Of a stretch of 64,000 bases of DNA, positions 35,501 through 49,300 are shown piece after piece; positions within the stretch are counted from its first letter, which is position 1; each line of letters opens with the position of its first letter. The notes under the pieces are model-generated. The model was not told the DNA's origin. It searched no databases and saw only the letters and a program-made list of their open reading frames with translations. This DNA comes from Mesaphorura yosii (Eukaryota > Arthropoda > Collembola > Poduromorpha > Tullbergiidae): the NCBI GenBank assembly GCA_009869945.1, contig WIXG01000170.1:102354-166353 (forward strand), read 5' to 3'. Both the position numbers and the translations under genes were made by a program.

Positions 35501-38500
35501 CGAGTAAATGAGGTGAGAGAAAGTCGTTGAGTCAAATTGAATTTTGAGCATCATTTTTGTGGTACGACACTCTGCTAACTTGTCCGCTTCGTTCCATTCA
35601 CGATGAAAAATAATCATATCGTCAAATTCTTAATAAATGAATCCATACCTTGAGAAATTTCAATTGACTCGCCAAAATACGCAAGGACTTGCTATGTGTA
35701 TGCGAATTGTTTGTGAGTCGATATGGTGCCAAATGTTGTTTGTTCGCTTGCCCCAAAACCTCATTGACAAATTCTACACTGCATTGTGCGGGTCGGGTCG
35801 TAGTTTCGTGGAAATGCCCACATTCCTAAAATTAGTTTCTGTGTAGCTGCAGAAAAACAATATCACTGGGCCAGATTTCATGTAGCAGAAATTATGACCC
35901 CAACAAGCAATTACTATTGAACCGTCTAGTGTCGCTTCGAAAAAACCCATTAGGAATTACTCCTTTGGCCGCTCCCAATAATAGAAATGATGCCCATCAA
36001 TGGGAATTTTTTGGATTCTTAGAAGTTGCCATTATTGCGAGGTAAACCATTTCTATTTAAGTGCTCCTAATGACAATTGATAAAGGCAGGAACTTTTGCG
36101 ACGTCATTTCCCATTGCATTAGCAAATGTACAATGCGAACAATTTTAATGACAAATATTTCCTAGACTGTGGACTCACGGAGTCTTTCTCTTTCACATGT
36201 GAGTACTGAAAAGAGAAAGGTGTTGTGTAGCTTAAAGTTTGGTGTTTACGGCTGTGCACTTGCGCCAGCCAAATAAATCGGAACCCGTGGTTTGCCGAGG
36301 AAAGAATGTGCAAGCAGAAAGCATGGCAGAACTATTTCCATTACACAAGCCCGCTATTTTATTACCACCAGATGTCTAACACAACATTTATTTATTTCCA
36401 CTCTTTTTTCAGTGGTCGTGGACTTGGTGTGTTCGTTGCGCTGTTATGAATGCGGCGTCTTTATTCAGACGTCAGTCACGAGATGTCAAAACCTCACTCG
36501 AGAACATTTAAAAGAATGCCCGCACGACTATTGCTCCAAGTACGTAGGGCTCTCTGCTGTGGTCTACGGATGTGAAGCCAAGTGCACCGAGAGAAGTAAG
36601 TGCTGCATTCTTTCAATATATTTTCCCTTTAGGCCCTTAAATTACGATGTGCCTGCCGTCTCGGCTTGCTATATTAACGCCAGAAGCAAGATATAAGACA
36701 CGATATGGAGACAAGCGTTGAGTGCACTCGTGCCTATTCCAAGTGCTGGCTCAAGTACGGAGGTGAACGCCGCGCCGCCAGTGAAATCCATATCATAACC
36801 CATTTGGAACTTTTGTGTTGAAAGGAGAATGGAACATTGCTTATCCATGGACTGTCAATAGACTGATAGGAGCATTTGTTGTGCACGAACACTAGAAATA
36901 GTTTGAAGAAGAATATGTTTAGCGTGAGTATTTTTTCGCTGTCTGCAGTTCGGAGGGCAGTTCTTGGCGCATTGCGTGAACTCGGGAAAAGAATCTCGTC
37001 ATGAGGGAAATAATCCTGATTATTACCTTGGGTATTATGATTATTGCTATTATTGATGCCAATACTGGATGTATTTCACCTCTGGAGACGCATCCAGCAC
37101 AGGCGTTGAAAGGCATTGAGGAGGAAAGGAATTTAGTACGCCTGAACTGACTGGAAGTTCTCCGTTTTCTGAAAGTGTAGTTCCAAGTTAATATTGAGGA
37201 CCGTAACAGGTAGAAATCTATTACCGTAAACAATTCCTACCATTTGGAATTTTCCGTGAGATTCATTTGCAGCTTCTTCGTTTTGCGCACTTTCAATAGA
37301 GAAGAATGAAGTAGTCTCTTCGCAGTGACTCAAACAATGTAATAAACAAGCAGTGTAATATGGGGTCATTTATATTCATAGCGGAATCTTCTTTTATTCA
37401 CAACAAAGTTCCATAGGAAATGCTCTTTTGGCAAATTTTTGTAACGATGCAGCCCTACATTGATGTATTTTTATTATTTACGCGAAACTTTGTTTTTGGT
37501 CGGTTTCCTCTTTTCACGCAGACCCACTTTCACCCTTTCCGAACAAGTCGGCTTTCCTTTGAGCTCCAAAAATATTGTGTTTGTTGGGAAAGTGTTCGGT
37601 TTTGACTGCTCCTAGAAATACAGCTACTGACGTGATGCAAAGTTCGAAATATGAATACCAGTACATAAATACAGAAGCCACATGAAAGGAATTGCTTGGC
37701 TCCAGCACAATCATTTATCTTAATTTCTTTGCCTAGTTTCTTACGAACACATAAAAACCAATAATGCTGGGTAGCAGCTTCTAATAATAAATGTCAAACC
37801 GATGAAACACGGGTGATAAATCATAATAGTAGCTGAATCATTAGGACGCAGGATTTCAGTTTTTAATTTTGCCTATTGTGTCATCGTTGCCGATAGTATT
37901 TGGAAGTGAGTCGAGATCCTATTGCAACTCTAAATAGGCTTGATTCATGGGATGCACGCCTAAAGCTGATCGAAATTCAGTTCTCTTCCAGAAATGTCCT
38001 CGCCAACGAGTTTTAATAGAGCTCTTAATCTTGCATGCATTCCCGATAGCAATGTGGAGTATTAAACGGTTTCCGTTCGCCGTTCCAACTGGTTCTCTCA
38101 GTCCGAAATGCGGAATTGGGCATCATTGAATGTATTAATTACTTTATCGATGGTGGTGGAATTGTTTACCATTACTTTGTTTCTTGATTTCGGCCCGTAT
38201 TAAAGTCCTTACTATATTAATACCGGCAAGGCGAAGTCCTGCCAAATTTGCTTCTAGCAGTTTGGGCACTGCGTAGTAGTGTCTATCAAAAAATTAAATA
38301 AGTTGGTGCAAGACTCATTTTCTGAAAGAAAAAGACCTATGGTATTACGTTACAGAATCGTCAGTGAGTGACTGGATGAAAACTGAGATCCATTAAAAGT
38401 GTGCCGGCAAGAAAACGAGCTCGTTCTTTCTTCCGTACAACTCTTTTGCCACTTTAAGGATTACACTGATATTCCCCAACTAGCATTCTGTGCTTGCTCT

Positions 38501-41500
38501 CGAGCCCATGACTTTGAAGACTTTCACGCACTTCCTTACGAAAACGTCGAGTACCGGCGGCCTTTTCTCAGCAAGGAGAATTCTCATTTTCAGTGAAGGA
38601 AGCAGAGAGAAAAGTTTTCTCATAGTGCTTGTAGAAAGGTAATGACGCAGTATATTTCTTCGCCCTCACTTTTACATTTACAATTTTTGACTTTATTTTA
38701 TTATTACAGCTTTCTATCACTGCTTCTTGCTCTTTTTTTCTTCTCTCGTTAAGATCCGAATTCGCAAGCCATCAAATTATTCTAAAAGATGGTGGAAACT
38801 AATCCGCACAATTGAATTGAAGGAAGAAAGTGGCAGAAAGAACAAATCCCTTCGTGGATAACGGCAGCAGCACACGCTCATGCCATTACATTACATGGCC
38901 ACGATTAAATTCGGCCGGCGCAGTACAAAAGAACCGATTTTTCTAAACCTCGCGATACGTGACAGAGAGAGGAGACTCACTTCAAAGAAAAGTTACGCGC
39001 TAAATTAATTCGTGGAATTTGCTCGTGCAAGTACTCGTACGACGTGCGCATGCTAATTTAATATCTCGTTCATCCTGTGACACGTTTAATCAAATTAAAC
39101 GGAGTGCTTGACAATTGTAAGCTACCTCAACGTCCAGCCGACAGAGGACAATCTCCGTTTGGATTGGTAAGCCATTAAAGATCCGTGACGGGCAAACTAA
39201 ACAAATTTATGCGAGCGATACAACCCGAGGCCGACATTAATGGGTCCATCTTAAGCCCACAAGTCCAAAATTCCGATATAAACATAAAACTCCACTTGGT
39301 CTCGATATAAGCATTATTTTACCGAGCATGCCAAAACAAATCGTAGTACAGCTGCTCCGCAATTTCAAATTCTGAGTCGTACAAACTGTTTGACTTTCTT
39401 TTATTCCATCTCGTATGATCAAAGTACATTCTTATGTATTTTTATTAAAATAATTGAAGTTTCGAATTCGGTTTAGCAATACGTTTAAAGGACATGAAGC
39501 AGTAAAATAGCTGTAAGTAATAACGTAATTTATATGTAAAGAAGACAAGGAGAACGAATAACTTTGCATATTATTGCCATCCCATTTGTGCACCTTTGCG
39601 GAATCCGTATTCGATGCTGTCAGTCTTCCTCACACAATAGAAGACGCCGTGCTATAAAAACGCGCCCACGCGGAGGAGCAGAGCGAGACAACACATATTT
39701 TTCTGATTATGATTTGATGGATTTTGTGTGTCGTATTTTGCACGAACAGAAAATTGCAAAATGGATGAGCGCATGGCGTAGCGGTTTTGCAACCGCTACA
39801 CAAATGATGGCTTCAGGGAATTGCTTCCAGTTGCCATTTTATTTCATGCATCATGGCACTGTTAATATAAACGTCTTGGGTTGTCACACTTACCTTTCCC
39901 TGTCACTTCTTGAGCTCAGAATTTCATTTTCAAGATGAAGGGCATGTGGGACGAAGACGTACATATTCTTGTAACAATGGCATAATATTGTAAGCAAACA
40001 GACATTTGCATGTTCTGCAGTGAGATTATAATGCAAAGCAATAAGCCGAGATCAGGTGAGTAGTGTAAATACAACACTCGTGTTCCTCTGAAGCGTCGGA
40101 AACCGTGTCAGAAAGACAAGAGACGAACGACACGACAAGGGACCCAGTTTGTCGAGTAATGAGTTTTCGCACCCGAAAAGAAAAATAGCTGGAAATGTTC
40201 TGGTTCCAACTTCCACCATTCGAGTATTGTGAGTGCTGCGGAATAATGTAACAGGCGAGCACAGGTTTTTCTGTTTTCTCATTCACTCCTCGGAACATTT
40301 CTCCGGTCTTTCTGTGTCTTGCTCTTTCATTTCGTCTTTGGGTCCTCCTTTCTTGCTTCCTCGTGCATCTCTCCTTGTGGCGCAGCTCTCTCAGGATGTC
40401 TATATGAAGATGATGATGACGTTCTTGTTCACGGTGCTCTGAGTGATATTACCTCGCAGTGTACCTCCAGTACCTTAGCTTCAGGCTCGATGGCAGGTTG
40501 TAGCTCGTGTCGTAATGGGAAAATAGTGAATCGATTACCTTCTAAAGTCTCATTCCACCTATCTGTCTTTTCTCTCATTTCATCTTCATTCTTCAGCGTT
40601 CCGTGCAAATAAGACGTTCTAAATAGAAATTCTTCCGCTTTCCTTGTCTACAAGAATAGAATGAGATCTCGTCATTCTTTTTAACTTCCATCTTGTTCCC
40701 CCTTTTGTTTCATTACAAATCTTTCGCCAAAACTTGCCACCACTCGATTTGCCCAGCAAGAGAAACAAAAGCAGAACACCGGAGAGATTCAGATACGGTC
40801 GGTAGGTACGATCGCGCACAGCATGCAGTGTAGAATCGATTGAGCTCCAAACCATGTGCGGGAGCCGCTGCTGAGTTCATAATTGCATTCACACGACTTC
40901 ATCGCGCTGCCCTTCCTCAACAGTTGCGATGACTTGGCAAACTTAACTCATATTTCAGACTTTATGAAATTGGCGACATTTAGAAAATATCTCAAATGAA
41001 GTACTTCTCTTCGCGGCGCAGCGGCAATCGAATGCGGCTCCAGCAGCTATTCGCTGCATAACAGAGGAACCTATGCTCTTCTCCAAAAGTTTATTTTTAA
41101 AACTAATTTGTATTCGATGTAGTACATTTTGTGCATTTATATAATTTCTTGCATTGGGAATAAAATAGCGCCACCAGCCACTGCAACTTGTGTTCCTGCG
41201 CGTCTCTTGCTGAAGTGAGTGAAAGAGTGAAGTGTGACTTTCAGTTAAGCGAAGCGGCAAAGAAAGCGTGAAACCAAAGACGATGCAACATCTAGAGAAA
41301 GCGTGCTCAACTGAAAATAATACGAGTACATGTTCACAATTCTCATTGGCCGCTGCTTTCATTTGTACTTCGAGCAAAGTGTCAAGTGCAAGTTGTGCGA
41401 TTTTAAAATATATCCCAACTTCTCATTAGCGGCGGTAAAACTTCATTGCCGACACTCGCCCAGTATTTATACTCTCTGCCCTGAGACCTGAAAGGCACCT

Positions 41501-43217
41501 ACCACATTGAGCGGCAACCACAGTGAAATAATTTGTGTCCGCGCAGGTTGAGCCTAAAGGCTGCACTGCAGTCTTCTGATAAGAGAGACGACACGCAGGC
41601 AAGGTTGCGTTAGCACATCATTCAACGAAGTCGTGCGAAAATAATGCCAGTGGAAAGGAAAATTAATTTTTATCTTCAACAGCGTAGAGAAGGAGAATCG
41701 AGCATGCTGATTTCCTTAATTAAGTCTTGAGAGTTTCGCATTGACAATAACTGGCGTCAAGGGGAACTTCTTCCACGGAACTCGAGCTATGTCAGGGCAT
41801 CTGGGCAGCGTTTGAGATCAATGAAGTTAGAGTTCTAATCACAATGATTTCGAAAGTCAATCAAGAAGTGTTTGCTTTATGTTCAGATGGCGGTGTATAT
41901 GAAATATATATTGAAACGCAGTCAAATTAGTGGGCCAAGCATAACACGAGCTGCTTAATTCAAAATTACGAAAACTCAATCTGAATTCACAGAGAGGTGT
42001 TACGTATTTAGTGCTTATGAACGCATACATATTTGGCTTTAAGTCGGTCCTGCTTACGTGTGAGCATCACAGTTTGTGGCGGTCCAGGCCTATCTTTTGA
42101 GTGGTGCTGCTAATTATAGAATAGAGAGAAAGCTTAAAGAGAAAAAAATCTTTACACTGCACATTCCACGGAAACGGAACTTGGAAAGTACGCTGGCGCT
42201 CGTTCACAGGAGTCACTCATGTCGTAGCAGGGCGAATGAAGTGCGCGAGAGTAAAACTTGGGTCGTTAGCATTCGGCGGTTGGTGGGACTGCTAAAACTT
42301 TCCTGCATCTCAACTATTCTAATTTTTCAGATGTGCTTTCACTTTTGACAGAATTTTGCTTTGAATGTTGAACTCACAAGACCTTTCCTTATGAATTACG
42401 AGCGCATACTGCGTATAATGCAAGAATGTTTATCTTTCCTAATTTTGAAATTTCGAATGCAAAATCCCGACAAAGTTGGAAAATTTTGCGCAGGTACTGA
42501 CTGACACCACGACAATTTGCGTGACTAAAGCTAAGCCCAACTGCGGTTGGTGGGTTGTGACAATGTCGCGAAGTAATCTCCGCGGATTCGTAACGTTAGC
42601 CATTTGTCAAGTGCTCAAAATTCGAACTATCAAAGCACATAATCACATGCGCGCGGAGGTACGAATATAAAATCATGGAAATTGTCTCTCAAATCAAGAG
42701 AGTTTTGAACTTGGAACTTACAGCCCGTGTTAAAGTAATTTCACAAAGTGTAGTACTGCAGACGAAAACAAATTCAAGTTATAATCTCACGCCTTTGCCT
42801 TTCGCGTACGTCAGACACGTTGTTACAAATTGTGAAAGCGATGAGTGAAACAAAAGAGCGTAAATCCAGATTTGCGTTAATGAGTTTGAAATCCTGTTTC
42901 AATTAACACTGTCTGAATGGATTTTCTCTCTTCTTTTTCCAGGTCACGGATCATTCGAGTCGTATTGTTGTCAGGAAGACCGATGCAATGCTGCACCAGG
43001 AACGCTGGCACCTCCCTCATTTGTATCAATTTGGACAAAGGCAGGCAGCATCCGGGCGATGACAACAACTGCTTCTCGTGTCTTGACGTCACTGCTGACA
43101 GCCACAATTTCTGCTTCCACTGTAGCTGCAATCATGACTTCGTTTATTAGTGCCACCTCATACTCACTCAGCCTCCTTCTCGTGATTTCTTGCGCAAATA
43201 ATTTCTTGCTTCACTAG
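22751..43217 (+). CDS. Ly6/uPAR-type three-finger protein, probably GPI-anchored
   Basis: Three exons, 22751-22796, 36413-36595 and 42943-43217, separated by introns of 13,616 and 6,347 bases. Both junctions are phase 1 and the joined frame gives 167 residues. An in-frame TAA lies four codons before the ATG. Exon 1 plus the start of exon 2 form one signal peptide (SLVVFVLLVVVDLVCS, about 8-23). The mature part has exactly ten cysteines (26, 29, 40, 51, 56, 69, 73, 85, 86, 91) in Ly6 order: an opening LRCYECG and a closing YCCQEDRCN, with a sequon NLT at 42. A Ser/Thr-rich stretch and a hydrophobic end (SLSLLLVISC) fit a GPI signal. Insect relatives include quiver/sleepless, boudin and crooked types, which act in septate junctions or channel regulation; I cannot assign an ortholog. 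The tail is longer than usual. Confidence 0.8.
22797..36412 (+). other. Intron 1 of the Ly6 gene (13.6 kb)
   Basis: No nested gene I can support. It holds the CTGC repeat at 26521-26552, a GGC-rich tract near 29912-29936, a perfect 16-bp palindrome at 30226-30241 and a long unrecognised ORF at 31718-32317. A 10-bp inverted repeat at 36184-36219 sits close to the 3' splice site. The acceptor is CTCTTTTTTCAG. Confidence 0.6.
26521..26552. repeat. Tetranucleotide microsatellite (CTGC)8
   Basis: Eight perfect CTGC units, 32 bases, inside intron 1 of the Ly6 gene. Confidence 0.95.
36596..42942 (+). other. Intron 2 of the Ly6 gene (6.3 kb)
   Basis: No supported gene. It contains a perfect 9-bp stem hairpin at 39778-39799. 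The donor is AGAA/GTAAGT and the acceptor TTCTTTTTCCAG. Confidence 0.6.
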
Positions 43218-43343
43218 ACTCACACTCAACCAGCTTGCTCCGGTGTTTAGTTTTATGACTGCATCATTTCTCTTCCTCTTCATCTTTCAGCCTCTGCTCC
43301 AGCCAAGTGCTCTCAACAGCTGCCTCCCGTGCCATTCTCAATC

Positions 43344-43349
43344 ATTAAA
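43344..43349 (+). promoter_or_regulatory. Possible polyadenylation signal of the Ly6 gene
   Basis: ATTAAA, the common variant signal, about 127 bases after the Ly6 stop codon. Confidence 0.3.
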
Positions 43350-46300
43350 CCCAGGTTTTATGCGAACTCTCAACTTGTTCCAAATTCATGAAATATTGCC
43401 GGCACTCAAATCAGTGCAGACTCTCCCTCTCAGAAAATGAGCAGCGATTAATCGATGCACTATTCAGGATTAAAACGTGGTTTACAGCTCGTAGTTTGTA
43501 TTCTGTGCGCAATAATACTAGATATAATGGGGACAGGACCGCATTGTCATCTAGTATTTTCAGAAGCACTTGAACTCTGCCAAGGCATTTGTTCTTTTCC
43601 TCTCAGCCAGTAGCAATAGCGAGCCTGTAGCTATTACACGTTCAGATCCGCATCTGGAGAATGTCTGTTCGACGTGCATGCATAAATGCTTGCGTTTGTG
43701 TATATGACATGACAGCACGAGACATCAACAGAATGCAGATTTCTGCACTTTGCATGCGACGACCAAGCGTTGGGGCTTATGAGCAGGGATTTTTAAGCTT
43801 AAAAGAGCAGAAAATCAATACGAATCAGGCAGACAGCAAGACGGCACCCATTCACAAAAACAACCTGTGGTCTTGGTGCCACACGTACCAAGAAATTGCA
43901 TGCACACGAAATACGAATGGCTTGTTTAACCCTTTTCTGCCTCAAAGAATTATTCCGCACGCACTTTCAAGCTCATTCGAGTCGCACAGGCCACGCATCA
44001 GTCAGGTTTTAATCTTCACAATCATGTGTAAGTTTTATGACAGCCAAAAGTAGCTCCCTTTCATTAACATTCCTTTGCGCACATATCTCGTTCTCGATTT
44101 GATGACGCTGATTATTTATTGCCTCGCCAAATCACGGATGCTTCATTTCACTCATTGTGCGAGGGGACACTCATCGCAGTGAGTTTCATTGAAGACATGT
44201 TATACATACTAAACTCAAGTTTATGGGCCTCTTCGCAGGCGAGTGCGAAGAAGAGTGAACTACTTATTTCGAATCTTGTTCAAACAGAATCGAAAACATG
44301 CAGACTATGCATAAGAGCACGCCACAATAATAATTACGGCTGCAAATGGTTCTGAATCTCGTTTATTATGTGGATTGTTGTTCCCAGACTTAATAATGAC
44401 TTCTATTCTCGCTTTTGCCTTCGGTTATTGTCCAAACTGTCTGGCATTAACTTTCAATCGCTCCTGTTCTGCTCTCTTCTGTTGCACGGCTGTGGCTTGG
44501 CAGAAGGTGTGCCGAATTGTAGTGTTTGAACAAATAAATCACAAAATCCGCATGCTTGCACCTTGCTCTGCCGTAGAAACCCCTGCGCTGCTCTGCTTTG
44601 GCCTTTGCTCGCATAATTGTAAACTAAAGGAATGTACGGGCTGGAGATGAAGGCTCGAGAGTAAATATCAGCCCATCGCACATGGTAAACATGGCACATA
44701 ATTGTCTGTGAGCGTGAAAGTCAAATGGTGCACATTTACGGATAGAGTCGTTAGTCGTATTCCGTTAATAAAGATGGCTATTAAACCACACCCTGATGGT
44801 ACTTGAAAAGCTCATATAATAATTATAGGTTTAGGTTACCATATTTATTCAGCACATTAGAGTCCGTAATTACCGCCGTAGCGTACATGCGTATGCATTT
44901 GCATTGTTTGAGGATTGATAATACGAGATTGATCTACTTTCTTCCAAATATATAAATACATGTAAAGGTACACCTTACAATTAAAGCACGCTGCATTGGG
45001 TCGAAAAAAGGCACGACGACGAACGTGCCCGACCTCTGATTCGAAGAATGAGGTCGTGAGTCATAAAATCTGCTTTTCGAGTTAATGCTTGGGGTTAATG
45101 AAATTTTGTCGTACGTGAATTCTTCTCTTTTCACTTTTAGTGTGGGTGAGGGTAATTTAGTCTTTAGACTAGCAAATTATTGCAGAGTAATTGAGATACT
45201 TCGAAACCTGGTTTGGATGTGCGAAATTAGCTTTTACGTGCGGTTGAGCTTGAATCACTTGCGGTTTTGTTTGAGGTGGAAGAGGAAGGGACTCCCTTGT
45301 TAACTTTCTAACCTAAAAAAGGTATGTTGACGTTTTATTACAATTTCTAATGAGTGGAACGACGAAGTTCAGGTACACGAGAAATAAATTCTAACGGCGG
45401 TTGATGATCAAATAGGAAACATATAATTTACGGACAGTTTGAATGGAACTGCGTGGTTCCACACTTTAATGCGAATTTCCTTTTAAAATCGCAAAACTTC
45501 CTTAACTGGTTTCTGTTACACAGGGTATGTCTGATTTGTTCTTGCCTTGTGTCTTTTTGTATGTTTCCCTTCATGAATGTAGTCTAAACTTAAATGAGTG
45601 AATTCTACAGTAGAAAGAAAGTAAACTTACACATACTTGACTTAGAATGCACATAGAATAGGAACCTTGTTAAAATATTTGCACATAATTAGCAAACACA
45701 TTACCGAATTAGCTGCATGCCACGATTCATACATAAAGTATCTCTTTTTCGCAAACATTTACAATAACAATACCAACACTATTCGGTTCACTTTCATTGC
45801 AACCCCATTTATCAATGCAAAGATGCAAGAATTAAGTAACTTCAAGGTGCGCAAAGGTTTAGAAATTTAATCCATTATTGCGTTGATAAATTACAATAAG
45901 AATGTAATAAAGGAGAAATTAAATCTGTCACCTTTTCATTGTTGTAAGTCGTAGCTTATTTATTGCTTCTTCCGTAATTGCGAATCCTTCTTCTCATCAA
46001 GATAGACGAGCAAAATTCTCTTCCTAGGCTAGTTTTAATTATTACAGTACCATTGTAATTAATTTGAGTGATTTTAATCTACAATGCACTTACCACAAGA
46101 CATTTATTAAACTCCTACCAATGTTGTACAGTTTACTTTGTGAATAATAAATGTTCTTCAGAAATAATAAATTTGCTATTAACCTAAATACTTGGTGTAC
46201 TAATTGGCATCACCATAAATTGGATTAGCAAACTGATTTACTACGCAGCTTTTCTTGGTCATTCATTACAATCTTGCATTCGAAACCTTTATTGAATTTG

Positions 46301-49300
46301 TCAACATCGTTCTCATTTCTTGTGCAGGCAAAGAAGGCAAAGGGGCAGAATGAATCATGGTCTTTAAAGTTAACCATGCAAGAAAAGTAACCTGTAAGCA
46401 AGAGGTCCGTGCTAATTTCGCTAAATCGGCCGAGTGTTTGGAAAATTTGTGCTTCTTGTATGTGACTCATACTTGTTGACCGCGAAATGGTGAAATTAAT
46501 GTCACTGAACCAGGTAAGGCACCAGCCCCTGTCACCGACCGGACGGATGCGGCAAACTGCAAACGTTCTGCTGTCCACAAATTCGCATTAATTTTGAACC
46601 GTCGGAGATTACAGGCTGCATGAAAAGTTAGCCATTGTCTCCTCATCTTCACGCACTGCATATATGACAGTGTTTATTGAACCGTTAAGTGAAGTTGTGA
46701 AAATATTCGTGGAAGAGTCTTCACATACTTCTACTCTGCTCTTACGTTTTAGCATCAATCAATGAGAAATGTTTGGCCTGACACGAACCGTCCGTCCGAT
46801 TGCTTGCGCGAATATGAGAAATTCATGCGTCTCGGCATTCAGCCCGTTGCAATGGCGAGTCCTTCTCGTTATGGTCAGGAAAAGAATTTGTAAATCAATT
46901 TTACAGCAGCTAACAATTATATCCCGTGCAAACATCCTTTGTAATTACCGTTGCGTAATTATTCACATCTCCTCTACGGCTGTACTGCGTAGTACTGCCA
47001 TTGGCACGCTGTAAAATTGCACAACGCGAACAATTTTTAACCTGGTCGGCGGAAGTCGTGCTCGTGTACTCTTCGTTACCATTACGGAAAGGATGTACGA
47101 TTTGTTCCCAAAATGTTTCCTATTGGCGGTACAACTGTGCCGTTGTGGGAAAATATTCTCTCTTTGTAACATGACCATTAACGTAACGGGAACTGGCATG
47201 GACATCTGACCGCGAATGGCGGGGTGACTAACAGTACTTTCATATTTCACAAATTTACACATACTTGCAGTGATTCTATGGAAATTTTGTGAGCAAAGTG
47301 TAGCCTGCTGCTGTATCACAGGATTTTGAAGTTGGCAATGCCTATGACATTGGTATGTATTGATCTTTCGACTAAGAAGCGCTTCACCGATTTTAAATTC
47401 ATGGACAAAGTGTTGAATGCAGTTAGGCTAACGAGTTCCCAACAACAATGCGTTTCAATAGACAGCAGCAAACTTTATATGAACGAGGAAGTTGAAACTC
47501 CAAAGAAGTTTGGCTGATGATAATTTTTGGCAAGCGGGATTTGAATAGCAGCGTAAACGATTTGAGTTTTTCATTTCCTCTTCCAGGTTCATAAATCATT
47601 CTTTGTTAAACAACCTAATTTTATTTCGAAGAAAACAAATTTCTATGTACAATACAGACCCGGAGTTTCTTGTTAACACAAATAGCTACTTTTGAGTGGA
47701 GGACTCGGGAAGATATATTACCATTATTTCCTGGATCACGAAACTTACGCCGTATAGCATTTCTTAGAAATCCCGAATTCGCTTTGATGAACAATGCTAA
47801 TGGCCTACCGTATTCGCCTTTGACCTTTGTTGCAGAAGTTTTGTCATTCAATTGTGAGCTCACTCAGCTCAGCGAGAAATTATAAAAGTACTCCTTCAAG
47901 ATTTCGCGAGTTTCGCCCTTACTGTTGTTTTGCTTAAATCTTAACGAGAATTAGAATTAGGAAAGTGCGGCTTGAATTCCACTTGAGAAAAAAGCCGAGT
48001 TTAAATAAAAGTTCGCCGGGAATAACAATTACTCTTCTCTAAAGAAGCATAAAAAGAGGCCTGGGGTTTTCGACGAGTCTCGGCCACGAGAAGTGATAAA
48101 AGAACGCGGACAGGTAAAGTGTGCATAATGTCGTAATGTGAGTAATAAAATAAAGGAGCGTGGCAGGCTCCGCCGCAAAGCAACTGACAGGGGGATGAAT
48201 GCATAGGGAAAGTGTTGCCTTTATTGCAAAAAGTTGGGAATTCTTAACACCATAAACCACAAGACGTTAGAGCAGAATATAAATTAAAAGCAATGAAAAG
48301 AATTCAAGAAACTAAAATTTTTAATTCACAGTTGAATCTGTCATTTCAGAATTCTTTCCCTTCGCCTCTCCAAATTCGTGAGCAATTCTCGAGAGGCTGA
48401 GAGTCTTAAAGATTCGTTTCTTACCCAAGCACTTTATTGTTGTGAGCAACTGCCGGTGGGTTTGGCACACTCGCAGAAGGACGGCTAAAGATATCACGAT
48501 CGGTGAAGGCAAAGGAGAAGAATGGGCGCATGCAAATTGAAGAAAAAGTAAAGTTTAATGATGTATTTCGCCTGAAGCTCCGAATTATGTTGTTTTTGTA
48601 ATCGTATCTTCGTTCCCTGAATAATTTGCAAATTGTTTTTGATTGTAATAACATCGACGGAGAACAACAGCCTGCTGATTGAATTCAATGAGCAATTTTT
48701 AATGTGGTAACAAAAGGATAGGAAATGAGCGGACCCTCACAAAGCGGTTTGTCAATGCGGCGGCCAAATTTTCCTGACTTTGTACAAAAAGAAACTATGA
48801 TTTCCTTCGAAGTGGACGCGTCAATCGCGCCTCTCCCCATTTCATCACAGAGAGCGAAGATCGCCGCTGATTAAAGTAATCGATTCAGTTAGTTAAAATT
48901 GGTCCAATTGAATTCGAAAGTGCAAGACGACGGGAGCAAGCTGCAAGCAGTACTATAACAATGCCATTTAGCAGACCCCGCGAGATGGTCAGGAATGTGG
49001 TCTTCAGACGCTAAGGATCGTCGCACAAGTTGCTGCAGCGATACGACAATAACCTCCTCACTGTGACGGCTGGCTGGTAATATGCGTTGCTTCGAATTCG
49101 CTCTCGCTGGCTGTCACAACAAACAACGCCATGTCCAAATAATGCATTTGTGTACTTTCGCCCTTAGGACCAGTTTTAATCGTATGCAATGGCAACCAGT
49201 CTTGAGAGGGTTGGCTCCTGTCGTTTTCGATTGACCGTGCATGGCATCAATTTCAGTTGACAGCTCCGTCAAGCGCCTGAGCCCAGTCGACAGTGGTGCA

